Below, piece after piece: positions 12,835 through 28,138 of a DNA stretch of 64,000 bases. Source of the stretch: Gentiana macrophylla (Eukaryota > Streptophyta > Magnoliopsida > Gentianales > Gentianaceae). The stretch is taken from assembly GCA_026214975.1 (NCBI GenBank), contig CM047808.1:3400073-3464072 (forward strand). Direction: 5' to 3'. A program made the position numbers and the translations under genes. The notes under the pieces are model-generated. The model made no database searches, was not told where the DNA came from, and saw nothing but the letters and a program-made list of their open reading frames with translations. The stretch's first letter is position 1. Every line of letters begins with the position of its first letter.

Positions 12835-12898
12835 ATATTTATAATTTTATTGATTGTGTTAGTTTTCATTTAGTGAAATTTGATTTCTATGTTATTTG

Positions 12899-13040
12899 AC
12901 AAAAAAAAAAAAAAAAAACACCACAGGTTTTGTTTTTGTTTTTCATTATTTTACTTCCTACTTTTTAGTATTTTTGTCACAGAATAGTTATTAATAAATC
13001 AAGTCCTTGACATTCAGTTTTCTTGATTCATTAGCTCACT

Positions 13041-13099
<59 letters not shown>

Positions 13100-13255
13100 A
13101 TTGATATAATTGTTGTTTTGTTGGTAATGTATTCATGTTTTTAATGCATTCTTCAAATTTTCAGTTTAGATACAAGTTATTTTTAATGTTCTGCAATTAA
13201 AAAAAGGGAATATCAAACTAAGAATAATGTGTTAGGACTATGATCCATCGGAGAT
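12899..13255. other. A-tract and (TA)n region downstream of QS
   Basis: An A18 run begins near 12901 and a (TA)n tract covers about 13045-13096. Otherwise AT-rich without a gene. Confidence 0.7.
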
Positions 13256-13261
13256 GAGGTG

Positions 13262-13339
13262 GGGCTTGTAGCTCAGAGAATTAAAGCACGTATGTGGCTA
13301 TGAACCATGGTGTCGGGAGTTTGCATCTCTCCTTGCCCA
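13262..13339 (+). pseudogene. decayed plastid trnR-ACG copy (nuclear plastid insertion)
   Basis: The stretch begins GGGCTTGTAGCTCAGAG and ends CTTGCCCA, following plastid tRNA-Arg(ACG) almost base for base. Several C-to-T or G-to-A type changes are present: the anticodon region reads GGCTATGAACC where plastid DNA has ACG, and the T-loop word TTCGAAT has become TTGCAT. There is also a ~4-bp insertion after GCACG. The following bases to about 13420 (ACAACCAGCCCTAAGGGAAA, then GATAGCAGATCTAAAGCTAT) resemble plastid sequence downstream of trnR, so the transferred piece is longer than the tRNA. The changed anticodon and T-loop argue against a working tRNA. A tRNA-derived SINE is less likely because plastid flanking sequence is present. 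Confidence 0.75.
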
Positions 13340-13420
13340 CAACCAGCCCTAAGGGAAAGGATCTTTTCCGTCTGGTGATAGCAGATCTAAAGCTATGGAA
13401 TTTTTGGGTGTTTTTATTTT

Positions 13421-15054
13421 TTTTTTTTATTTTTTTGTCGAAATGGAAAAACTTAGTAGTATATATTTATTGTTATTATGAACGATAGAATCATACACAT
13501 AGTATGTCCCGCTCGTGTATTTTTTTGGTTAAGGCTCCAATTGCAGTGCAAGTACAAGTATTAGTAGCTTTACAGAAATCCTTCATCGTTTATACTTGAT
13601 TTGACCGTTAGGGGGGTGCGGTGAGATTCTTAGAGAAAAACTACGGGCCCCGTTTATCTTAGCAGGTTATCGTAAAACACTCATTTATCGAGAACAATTC
13701 ACATGAATCTTCTTAGGTTCGATCCTTGACGAATCCGACCTCCTCATATTGATGTTAGAAGGAGGGTCTCATGACTTTCATCCACATAATGTCAAGTCTT
13801 TCTAGATCTCTTACTAAAATCTTGGCATCTTGCCACGTACTCGCAAACACTCCACGATCCTAGTCAGCTATTCCAGGGGCGAATCCGGCCCTAATGGGAT
13901 GCACTAAAGGAGGTAACCAACCTACCTACTATTCCACCGACATATCCATAGCTCTCAACACCGCAAGTCATAGACACGTGGCAGATAACGCAGTTCGTGA
14001 GGCAACACATTCAAGAGGCATACATTCCTACTTAGGCAGGTTTAGCCATAACGGGTATTAAATAAAGTTATCAAATTAAGAAAGATTACCTCAAATCTCT
14101 GCCAAATATTACTAAGAATATTTGTTAAGCACGATTCATTTCTAATCGAGTATCGTGTTGATAACGTGTTTTTTTAAAACAAACATTTGATATGACGATT
14201 CAAAGACATACCGATCGAACGAAGGATATTACACAATAATTTTATAACCTAGGCCTTCGTAGCAAACTTGATACTATAACATATCTATTTTTAGTACTTA
14301 GCATACCTTACAATAAATGTCTTTTGATAACTTTCGATAGGCATAACTTCGATGGATAAAAAGTTTGTGTTATATGGATTCGATTACGTAAAGTGATGAT
14401 TCATTATATCAAAATGTGTATGTATAACCTATGTATACTGAACAAGCTGTAGCGTTGTGTCTAGGAGAGTATTCAAACTGAGTCAAATCGATACGTTCAA
14501 GGGTTGAGCTCGACTCGACTAAAACTCTTTCTCCTGTCATAGAAAGACATGATCCAACGTCGACCGGTGTCCGGCTCAAATGTTCTGTGCAAGAGATTAA
14601 TTTTTTACTTTAAAAAAATAAAAAAGTTTCTTAAAAGAACAATAAAAAAACAATAAAAAAGCAACGAGAAACTCCTACCAGAAATTCTTCTTCCCCGCTT
14701 TCTCCAAACGGACACAGCTCTCTATTCATACCGATCTCTTGATTTGCTCTCAGGGGATTATAATTTCACCTGAAATTTGTTATCTTCATACATATTTCGT
14801 TAGTTTGCTGATTTTTTCTCCGTTTCCGAGTTGTGATTCTTGATTACCGAGCTTTTTGAATTGGAAGCTAAGTTTTGTGTTGCCTTTCATCTTTTGAAGT
14901 TTATTTGGATCCTCTTGGATTCAGATGAGCTCAGTTTTTTGAATTCTGATCCTGTCCTGAGAGATCGTGAGAGGTATTAATTTGGATTAAAGGAAACAGA
15001 TTCGAATCCGAAATATTTCTGAATTTTCATTTTAGCTCACTCCTGTCACCAAGA
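13421..15054. other. intergenic region and WNK 5' leader
   Basis: No coding region is supported from 13421 to about 14650. From about 14650 the sequence becomes pyrimidine-rich (TTCTTCTTCCCCGCTTTCTC) and looks like a transcribed leader of the WNK gene, possibly with a leader intron before the start codon at 15055. Confidence 0.4.
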
Positions 15055-18702
<3,648 letters not shown>

Positions 18703-18705
18703 GAT

Positions 18706-18725
18706 GGGGTGGGGTTGGGGGAGGG
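18706..18725 (+). other. G-rich, quadruplex-capable tract directly after the WNK stop
   Basis: GGGGTGGGGTTGGGGGAGGG starts four bases after the stop codon on the sense strand: four G-runs with loops of 1-2 bases, a textbook quadruplex pattern. Confidence 0.7.
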
Positions 18726-18726
18726 T

Positions 18727-20330
18727 GCCTTTTCCTCGTCTTTTATTCTTGATTTGTATTTTATATGCTCTTTTCAAGCGTATAAGCTTTTCGTATGTTA
18801 AGCAAGTTATTATAGATGGAAGAGGTGTTTTGGTTTGATTGGCATGTATGCTTTGTATATATGTTGCATAACAAGCTGTCAAGCTGTGACTGTGGATTGA
18901 TGGTTATACTTTATTTATTTTCCTAACAGTTTACCGGTTCTTTTACCCATTTGTTGGTTATATATTGTGTTGTTATCCCTGCATATATACCACAAGTATG
19001 TAGATTTGTCACACTCAGACATTGATTGTGATTAATTACATGGACAAAATCGATCGCTTTGACACGTGGTAGTATTTTAGTCATAATTTTCGGTCTGGTG
19101 GTTTGTTTTTTTGGCTGTGAACCCGATTCATAAAGCTATATTTGACGCCAAAATCAACTGTTGCCTCTCAAGATTTCTGCACATTTTGTGTGTGTGTGTG
19201 TGTGTTTTTTTTTGGTTTGGATCCGTTTGTTTACAAAGGTTCTTATGTTTAGCACACTGATTTATTTTCGTAATTATTTTATGATTTCTCTGCAAATGTC
19301 TTTATTTTGGCCAACTATAAAATCGTACCTGGTAGGATTTAGTTTTCAGGCTTGAATTATATGAAATATTTGCCCTGAGCATCAATTAATTGAATTTCTG
19401 TTTGGTTGTTCACCTGTTTTCGTTTTTCTGTATTTTTCCTGTTAGGGTAGTTCAACTTTCAGTTAGTTAGTTACAGGAGCTTCCCAGCTTGGTGAGGATT
19501 GAGATCGTAAGTGAATCACATTACTTGTGAGCTACTTACTTGACTCGTAAAAGTGTTTGACCTGATTTAGATTTTTTTTTGAGTCCAAATTCGAGTTGAG
19601 ACATTCAAATAATAAATCAAGCGAATCTCAAGCTCAAAATATAGTAATTGAGTAGTTTGTATGTTAATTGGAGCTTCATATACGGATTTAAATAATTAAA
19701 TAATTAGCGACTTAATGAAAAAGTAGGGTGAACACGAAGGATCTCGGGAAAGGGGCAGTAAAAATTATAAAGAGACAGATGATAGATAAAAGATTAAGTG
19801 AAGCAGAACTGGGATTGGATGAGGTTGAAGGAGGTTAAAGGTGTCAACCAGAAGTCTAAGTCTTATTGTTAAAGGCATTGATAATTTGAGATTAGGCCTA
19901 AGCCTGTATTGAAGTGGTGCTTTAATCATTTTGTGAAAAAGGACAGAACAGCTCTAAAAGGGAGAAACTAAATGACAATTTATTCATACAAAAGTTCAAA
20001 TCGAACCGGGATTTTCTTACAAGCACAGAACAAGTGAAAACTGAAAAACAACATATTTAAACAGAAACACGATACATCCACTACATTATGTCACACCATC
20101 GTTTCGTTTTATTTTATTTTACGTATATAATTGAGGAGCAACACAATCGAACGACACACAAGTCATATATATAGTAGTTTGAAAACGCTAATTCCACTAC
20201 AAGAACGATCCAACACACACTTCTACAGCATGATCCAACGGTGCAAAAAACGTGTTGTAAACATTTTTGTTGTGGAACTAGCGGTACGTATATACTACTC
20301 GTATATATTACGTATAATTTTCTAAACCTT
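18727..20330. other. intergenic region between WNK and peptide gene 1
   Basis: WNK 3' UTR-like sequence to about 18900, then AT-rich DNA with a short (GT)n near 19188-19206. No gene or clear transposon ends are seen. Confidence 0.4.
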
Positions 20331-21365
<1,035 letters not shown>

Positions 21366-21429
21366 TTCTTCTTTTCTTCAATATCTTGCAAAGAAAGTAT
21401 ATATATGTATGATTCTTCTTCCTTATTTG

Positions 21430-21445
21430 CCTATATTTATAATCA
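21430..21445 (-). promoter_or_regulatory. TATA box of peptide gene 1
   Basis: Reading the - strand, TTATAAATATAGG lies about 70-80 bases upstream of the start codon at 21365, a plausible position for a short 5' leader. Confidence 0.5.
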
Positions 21446-22281
21446 CGAAATTGTAATTTTGTATGTAAATAGATATTCAACTTGAAACCAAAATTTTAAT
21501 AGGGTTTTCGATAATTTACAAAATTTTGGTTACAATGAATATATCCCTTTGAAAATTTCAGACTTCCCTGGTTTTAAAAAATGAGCAAGATTGCTTGCGC
21601 TTAAAAATTGTGGCTAATATATAATTGTTTTGTTTCCCCCTACGCTATTGTGGTTAAAATTAAGTATATTAGCATCAACTTTTTTTGGTTGTGACAAAAC
21701 TATGGCAATAAATACAACATTTGGTATTGGAGAAAACAAGCACATCATGGGACATGTCAAGATTGTTAGTTATTTTATGTAGTTAATAATTTAACTATGG
21801 GTCTGCATACATTTATTTACGGTATCCGCCATTATAGAATCTTAATAAAAGTGGTTGTTCGGTTTGTGTTGAATTCTAAGTATTTTTCATTTGGTGTAGA
21901 CTTAAAGTGTAGATATATAAAGCGTAATTTATGATTATTTTGATGGGTGAGATTAGAAATTACAACTATAAATAAGAGGGTTATGATCCTCAATTAAGAC
22001 GTACACGCGCTATTTTCCCTTCTCTGTTTCCTTCTACATATAGATCTAGGGTTTGTTGTACTGTCTTGGAAGATCAATATATACCTGTGACGGCTACGCT
22101 ATATCATGATCTTCCTAACGGATTCATGTATGCTTAACGGATTCAGGTACACTTCCGGTTTAATTTCCGCATTAGTTCCATTGATTTAACATGAACGAGA
22201 TTCTTGGATATAGTGATTATATCTAACAAAAAAAGGCCCTCCAACTCACGTGTTAATTTCAAAGATTGTGAATAGATTATG
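21446..22281. other. upstream region of peptide gene 1, no gene seen
   Basis: AT-rich DNA up to the left target duplication of the Mutator-like element. No supported coding region. Confidence 0.4.
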
Positions 22282-22290
22282 TATTAAAGA
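22282..22290. repeat. left target-site duplication of the MULE
   Basis: TATTAAAGA, matched by AATTAAAGA at 35022-35030 (8 of 9). Confidence 0.75.
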
Positions 22291-22425
22291 CAGAAATTGG
22301 AAAATGAGGTTGTGTCAGTCCTGACACTTGAAAATCAGGTCATGCCTTTTCTGACATGGAAATTCAGGTAAACGTAAGGGTCCTTACGTTTAAACGTAAG
22401 GAATTCATATAGCCTAAAAACACTC
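22291..22425 (+). repeat. left terminal inverted repeat of the MULE
   Basis: Pairs with 34885-35021 in inverse orientation with a handful of mismatches and small gaps. It contains the palindromic TCAGTCCTGACA and TTACGTTTAAACGTAA words. Confidence 0.88.
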
Positions 22426-22439
22426 AACCTAAGGAACTT

Positions 22440-22965
22440 ACGTTTAAACGTAAGGTCTTGAAATATTTTGAATATCTCTCTCTCTCTCTCTTCTATCCCC
22501 TTCCAAACGTTCTAATCCCTACGTTTCTCATCAGTTATTTTACGTCTGGACGACGATTTTGCACCAAATATTCAGATTTGCCACCTCTGCTCTCAAGCAT
22601 AATGGATCAAAGCAATACCGAATATGTAAGTGTTTCCCCTTATGATGCATTTAAAACGTTTTATTGTTATATTGTTTCCTAAATTATGTTCTATATATTT
22701 TCCAATTTTTAGTGTTTTATAGTGGTGATTAGCCTGATATTTGTTGGCCTTGTGGTGATTAGCCTGATATTGTTGGCTGGTAGAGGGGATTAGCCTGATT
22801 TTTCTTTATCTGGGTTGAAGTAAGGGAGTTATTTTGAAGAAGACGATTAGACTGAATTTTCTGTGTTTAGGCTGATTTTTCTATGTTTGGACGTAGGTTT
22901 TCTACGTCTGAACGTAAGTTTTTTTACGTTTGGACGTAGAGAGCCTACGTTTGGACGTAGAAAAC
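22440..22965. repeat. left subterminal array of palindromic TACGT words
   Basis: Repeated words of the type ACGTTTAAACGTAAGG and CTACGTTTGGACGTAG occur at about 22376-22460 and 22888-22965. Related arrays lie at 27719-27925 and 34676-34940. Confidence 0.75.
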
Positions 22966-23938
22966 TACTCTTTAGTGCTCTTTTGTATTTTTGTATGCAG
23001 ATTTCCAGTTTATAGGGTTTAGGTTGATTGTAATTTGATAAAAACATGCAATTTGTGGCTAGGTAAGTTTACATTGGGACATGGAAGTTGATAGTGTATG
23101 AGTATGGTGTTACTATGCATTTTTTCATGTATATGTTCATGTTGAGATTGATTGAGGCTTGATGGTGAGATTGATGGTTTGATCGTGCATAAGAGTCTTG
23201 CTTCTACCCAAAATGGTACTCGAAAATGGCTCTTTTTTCAGAGACCATTGTTATTGGAAATATTGATCACACTTACACTTACATTAATCATTTAGGTATT
23301 GGTAGCTCTGTTATTTCTTCTTTGGTAGTAGATGTACTATATAGTTGATTTACTTCACAATGTTAGTGTATAAAGCGTGTGATTGACTTGAAATTTTTCT
23401 TGTGCATTTAGTATACTAACTTTTTCTTGTGCCTTAATGAAAAAAGTATACTAATGAAACTATCCTTTGAAATTATCGGTAACAAATTAATGTCGTTTGA
23501 AAATACAAGAACAAATATCTCGAACTGAATTCCATGGTACGCCTCGGCCTGATGAAGTTCTTAGAATTGCATGCTTTCCCTAGGGTGTTTTCGATTCCTT
23601 CTGATCCGCTGTGTCATGCCTAATCCCCAAGCTTTTTATTGGGGCTCCTGGTAGGTAGCTCGTAGAAAATTTCATTAGGTCTGCTCAATAGAGCATCTTT
23701 TCCTGTCCCCAGCAGCCAGGTAAATCCTCAGCCGGAAGTGAGGCACCCGTTAGATTGAAAATATAAGTCCTGTTCTGCCGGCTCTGTCCGACATCTGTTC
23801 TCCCTCGTCATCATCAAGTATTCTATGACGTTGGTAAAAACACTGTTCTCTTCTTCTCTTACCCCCTTTAATGTTACAACACAACACAACACAAAACAAC
23901 GACATTCCGAAAAACAAAAACAAATGATAAGACATTTC

Positions 23939-23982
<44 letters not shown>

Positions 23983-24027
23983 AAACAATCCTATTGACTT
24001 TATACATATACTATAGTATATATATGT

Positions 24028-24101
<74 letters not shown>

Positions 24102-27100
24102 GCGCATACAAATTCTATTTACTATTTTTTTGAGACAATGCTATTTGTTAACAGTTGATTGGCCCTCATGGTTCTGATGTCTACAAAGTAAAGGAAAATT
24201 TGACATGGACTTTTAGAGGGGAAAAGACCAAGCTCCGGGATCGTCTTGAAATTCACATGAGAAGGATCGGATTTGAGGGAACATTGAGAGGTGGGGTTTT
24301 TCGACAATTCATTGAAATGTACGAGGAGTGGCGGTTTTCCTCCAAAGTTTGCCAATATGTATGTTTCAATGCCGTTTATCCGAATGTGCCCGGTGAGCTT
24401 CAGTTTAGATTTGGTGAGACGACCGCGAAGTTCGGTAGGCGGGAGTTTTGCATGATTACCGGTTTTAGGTTTGGTGATCTCCCGGAAGCTCCCCAACCTT
24501 ATTCCAGGTGTTTTGATGAGGGGACACACGGCCACATCCATTATCCTGACTGTAGACCGATCACCATACCGGATATTGATAGATGGTTATTGGATGAGGT
24601 TGAGCGTCCTGAAGTTCTCTACCGTGTTGGTTTAGTCTACCATATTCACGGGATTATGATGAGTCATGATGAGACTACTAGGGTACCTCGTGAGACCTTC
24701 TATTTGGTCGGGAATGTAGAAGGCCTAAATGAATTTCCATAGGGTACTTGGTTGTGGGATCAGACTTATAGAAAGATCTGTCGTATGATGAATACCTACA
24801 AGGAAAGTCTAGAAGGCAGAGTGACTGTACAAGGGGTTATACATGCCTTACAGTTTTGGGCTTACGAGACCCTCAGGGACATTGTTGTTCGACTATTCTT
24901 CGCCACCCTCGAGCTCTCGTCACGGCTCCTCGGACGATGAGATGGAGTTGCAAGACTACCCCTCCGCAGTGGAAGGGGTTGTTGGCGAAGGTACAAAAGA
25001 TAATAAGCTTAATAAACATTTTCTTTTAATTATATCCGGTATGGTTAAACATTTTGTTATTGTTAATTCTAATAATATATACATTGTTTGCAGAGCCGTG
25101 TTATAGGATATCTGGCTGGAAGGGAAGTTGATAGGGAGTTGATGTTAGATAAGGGCATCCCTGATGCGGAGATTAATGAGCCACCACGTGTGATCACTCG
25201 GCCTGCACCAATTGCACGGCCACCTCCTAGACGTCCATCTACTACACAGCAGCCATGCTCTACTACACAACTGTCAGCCTCTACATCACATCCTCTACTT
25301 CACAACAATCAACCCTTTTACCTCCTCATTCACGACGCAGCCGCACGCTACCTACACCGAGATGCTACAGCGGAAGAAGATGAATCGATGAAGAAGATGA
25401 AGCTGCTTTGGTCTTTATAAATTTGTGAAGAGAAGGATATATAATGGGTGAATGACATTCGGGAGGAAATTCACCGCGAGAATGAGCGAGAACCGCAAGT
25501 ACTTGAGATGTGGTCCGGCCGCGAACGAATGAGCATGGGGCGATACTTCTTGAACTTAAGGGGTTGATGCAAACGTTGTCATCCAGAAATCAGGTAAAAA
25601 ATTATTTCATTGTCAATTTCTTTATGCGATAAATTTAGTTCTATGTATTATGATACTAAGCGGGCCACATCTTTTCAGTCTACCCCTCATCGGCCTCCAT
25701 CTCCACCACCTCCTCCACCTCCTCCACATGATACTGACCAGGCCACATCTTCTCAGTTTGCCCTTATCGGTCTCACACAGGGGTCATCATATCGATCAAA
25801 GATCTTGATCGATCTACACTGGTCAAGATACTCATCGACCTCCACTGGTCAAGATACGCATGATCAAAGATACTCATCCATCGCTTACCCCGTCCGACAA
25901 CCCGATGATGATGTTCGAGTATGATTAGATTCTTGAAGGAGTTTCCCAACCCGGGCAAGAGGGAGTGCAGCTGGAGGGAGTTCAGCAGGAGGGAGTTGAG
26001 GAGGATTTCGTCGATGATTTATTGGTGGACGATCCTTATATGGAGACTACGTTTGATTCGGGTAAGCATTATGTTATTTACATCTAATTATTGTTTAGTA
26101 GGTCGATTTATATTAAATTTTGTATTATTAACAAATATATTATTTGTTATCGTGAATTGATGAGAGTGCCTATTTTGATGCAGATACTGGCGATGCTACT
26201 ACCCCTCCTGAGGCTACGACCCCTCCCCCTCCCTAGGCTACGCCCCCGCCCCCTCCCCCTCCTGAGGCTACGACAGGATCATGTACTGCCACCAGCCAGG
26301 CATCGGTTGTGGATCCTGAGATTGAATATAGTAAGTTATATGATTTTTAATTTTGAAACTATAAATTATATTGTGAAAAACTATCTAACTTGATCATGTA
26401 TTGAATTTTGTTTAGTTGGTGGTCCAAGTGTTGTACAATTAGGTAAACGAAAGGCGGATGATGCAATTGACAGAAGATTGACGACCCGTTAGACTACTAG
26501 CCGACCACGGTATTTAACTGATGGGTCGCACCTAGTCAGTCTGCCCGTTGATAATGTTGTGAGATGGACACCGTTGAAAAAGTTTTCGGACGAGCTGGAA
26601 AACAATTTCAAAACGTGGTACCAACAAGAACATCCGCCCCCAATTACGATTCCCACGGAGTACGCAGCTGGTTTCCGCCTTACAGAACCGGTGGGCAAGG
26701 CGTGGTTCACACGTCTCCATGAGCCTCTTAAAGAGTTAGACTGAGAAGTATATTCTTGTGACTTCATTTTCATATTTCTGAAATTTCCATATTTCGATTT
26801 CATTATCTCTAACTTATTTTTGCATGCGATAAAGATGTCGATCGATGCGATATCTGGACACGATCTGGCGGCAAATGGAAGCACATCCAGAATGCTTTGA
26901 ACCGCATACGGCCATTGCCTACTCTGATTTATCCACCTTTTACGGCCAAGGTCATGTAGATCAGGGAAAGCCGCCAGACACAACGGACATTCCAGACTTT
27001 GTGTATCAGTACGTCAAGCAATGGGATGAAAACACCGTGATATACATTCCCGGGTCCATTAGTCATGCTCACTGGGCAGCTGTCCAAGTGTCTATTCCTG

Positions 27101-27438
27101 ACTGGAAGATTTTGGTGTTTGATTGTCTATCGGGGACGAAGTATAAGGCTGATGTGAAAAGAAACATCAAAGCGTAGGGTGTTTCGTTTAGGAGAGTGTT
27201 GGAGACGGATGCTCGTCTACGTCAACTCCCAGAAATGGTTGATCCAGAGAAGCCTCTTTTTGATGTCAGAGTAGTAAAACCTGAATTCGTACCACAAATT
27301 CCAATTCCGGAAGTGTTATAAACTTCACACTATTTATCATAATATATAGTTTACACTATTCTTACACTATTCATATTATACATGGGTGACTGTGGGGTAT
27401 ACACGGTCAAGTTTATTGAGCATTTGATGCACAAATAA
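22602..27438 (+). pseudogene. DUF1985 / Ulp1-like (C48) cysteine protease gene of the MULE
   Basis: A short first exon (22602-22625, MDQSNTEY then GTAAGT) can join in phase to 24155, which opens a DUF1985-like domain: TLRGGVFRQFIEMYEEWRFSS, FGRREFCMITGFRFG, and a PFETFYLVG-like end. At 24740 a TAG replaces the expected Trp of the P-W-G turn before TWLWDQTYRKI. Pro-rich low-complexity exons follow (25170-26330). The C-terminal Ulp1 domain (about 26845-27438) keeps all three catalytic landmarks: His in ISHAHWAAVQ, Asp in ILVFDCLSG and Cys in MGDCGVYTVKF (TGT at 27391-27393). Stops at 27176 and near 27318 interrupt it. Ulp1 proteases cleave SUMO-like conjugates; in MULEs their role is unknown. 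Introns in the middle are not resolved. Confidence 0.8.
23940..24101. repeat. (TA)n and (CA)n microsatellites inside the MULE
   Basis: A (TA)n tract at about 23942-23979, then (TA)n from about 24027 to 24081 followed by (CA)n to 24101, within the presumed first intron of the protease gene. Confidence 0.9.
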
Positions 27439-27712
27439 AGGTTTACTCTGATCCATCATGACAATATGCCGTTGCTAAGAAAGAAACTTTGTGTGTAGCT
27501 ATTTAATCAAATAGTAGATATATATGTATTTTCGTGTATATTGTTTTGACAATCTTTGTGTAGGTATTTTTGGTGTATGTTATTTTTGGTGTATGTTGTT
27601 TTGGTGTTTTGATGAGTATTCAATCTGTTTAAAAAAGAACTCAAATTCAAGTCATTATTTACACCATCTCTGTATCGAATTATATAACAACCTAAAATGC
27701 AACATTCAATGT

Positions 27713-28110
27713 GAATTTCTCTACGTCCAAACATAGGGAATGCAACATTCTCTACGTTGGAACGTAGAGAACCTACGTCCAAACGTAGAGAACCTATTCC
27801 AAATGTAGGGATGCAATATTCTCTACGTTGGAACGTAGAGAACCTTCGTCCAAATGTAGGGAGTGCAACATTCTCTACGTCCAAACGTAGTGTTTCTACG
27901 TTTAAGTGCATTTCTCTACGTTTGGAAGTGGTAGATGGCAATTGTTGTTGTTGTACAAGTACTTGTTCAATATACACCACATGAACGAGCCATTTCTCTC
28001 ATTTCTTCAAAGTCTTTCAAGTTCATTTGAATTTGCTAACCACTTCTTCATCTTTCAAGTCCATTTCTTCACCATTCAAGTAGTCAATTTAAACTAACCA
28101 CTTCTTCACT
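27713..28110 (+). repeat. internal inverted copy of the MULE right-end region, upstream of the B3 gene
   Basis: From about 27719 to 28110 the + strand matches the reverse complement of about 34490-34770: CTACGTTTGGAAGTGGTAGA, then TACTTGTTCAATATACACCA, then TCATTTCTTCAAAGTCTTTC. At 34490-34770 this sequence lies upstream of the MuDR transposase; here it lies upstream of the B3 start. In addition 27645-27715 is similar in direct orientation to 33680-33750. Confidence 0.75.
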
Positions 28111-28138
28111 TTTCAATTTATAATCTACACTGAATCAA

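Noticed and set aside
13262..13339. Functional tRNA-Arg gene
   Set aside because: Altered anticodon and T-loop plus an insertion; plastid flank shows it is a decayed organelle insertion.
26489..26983. 164-codon frame on the - strand
   Set aside because: Opposite strand of the Ulp1-region exons of the MULE, which show protease motifs on the + strand.
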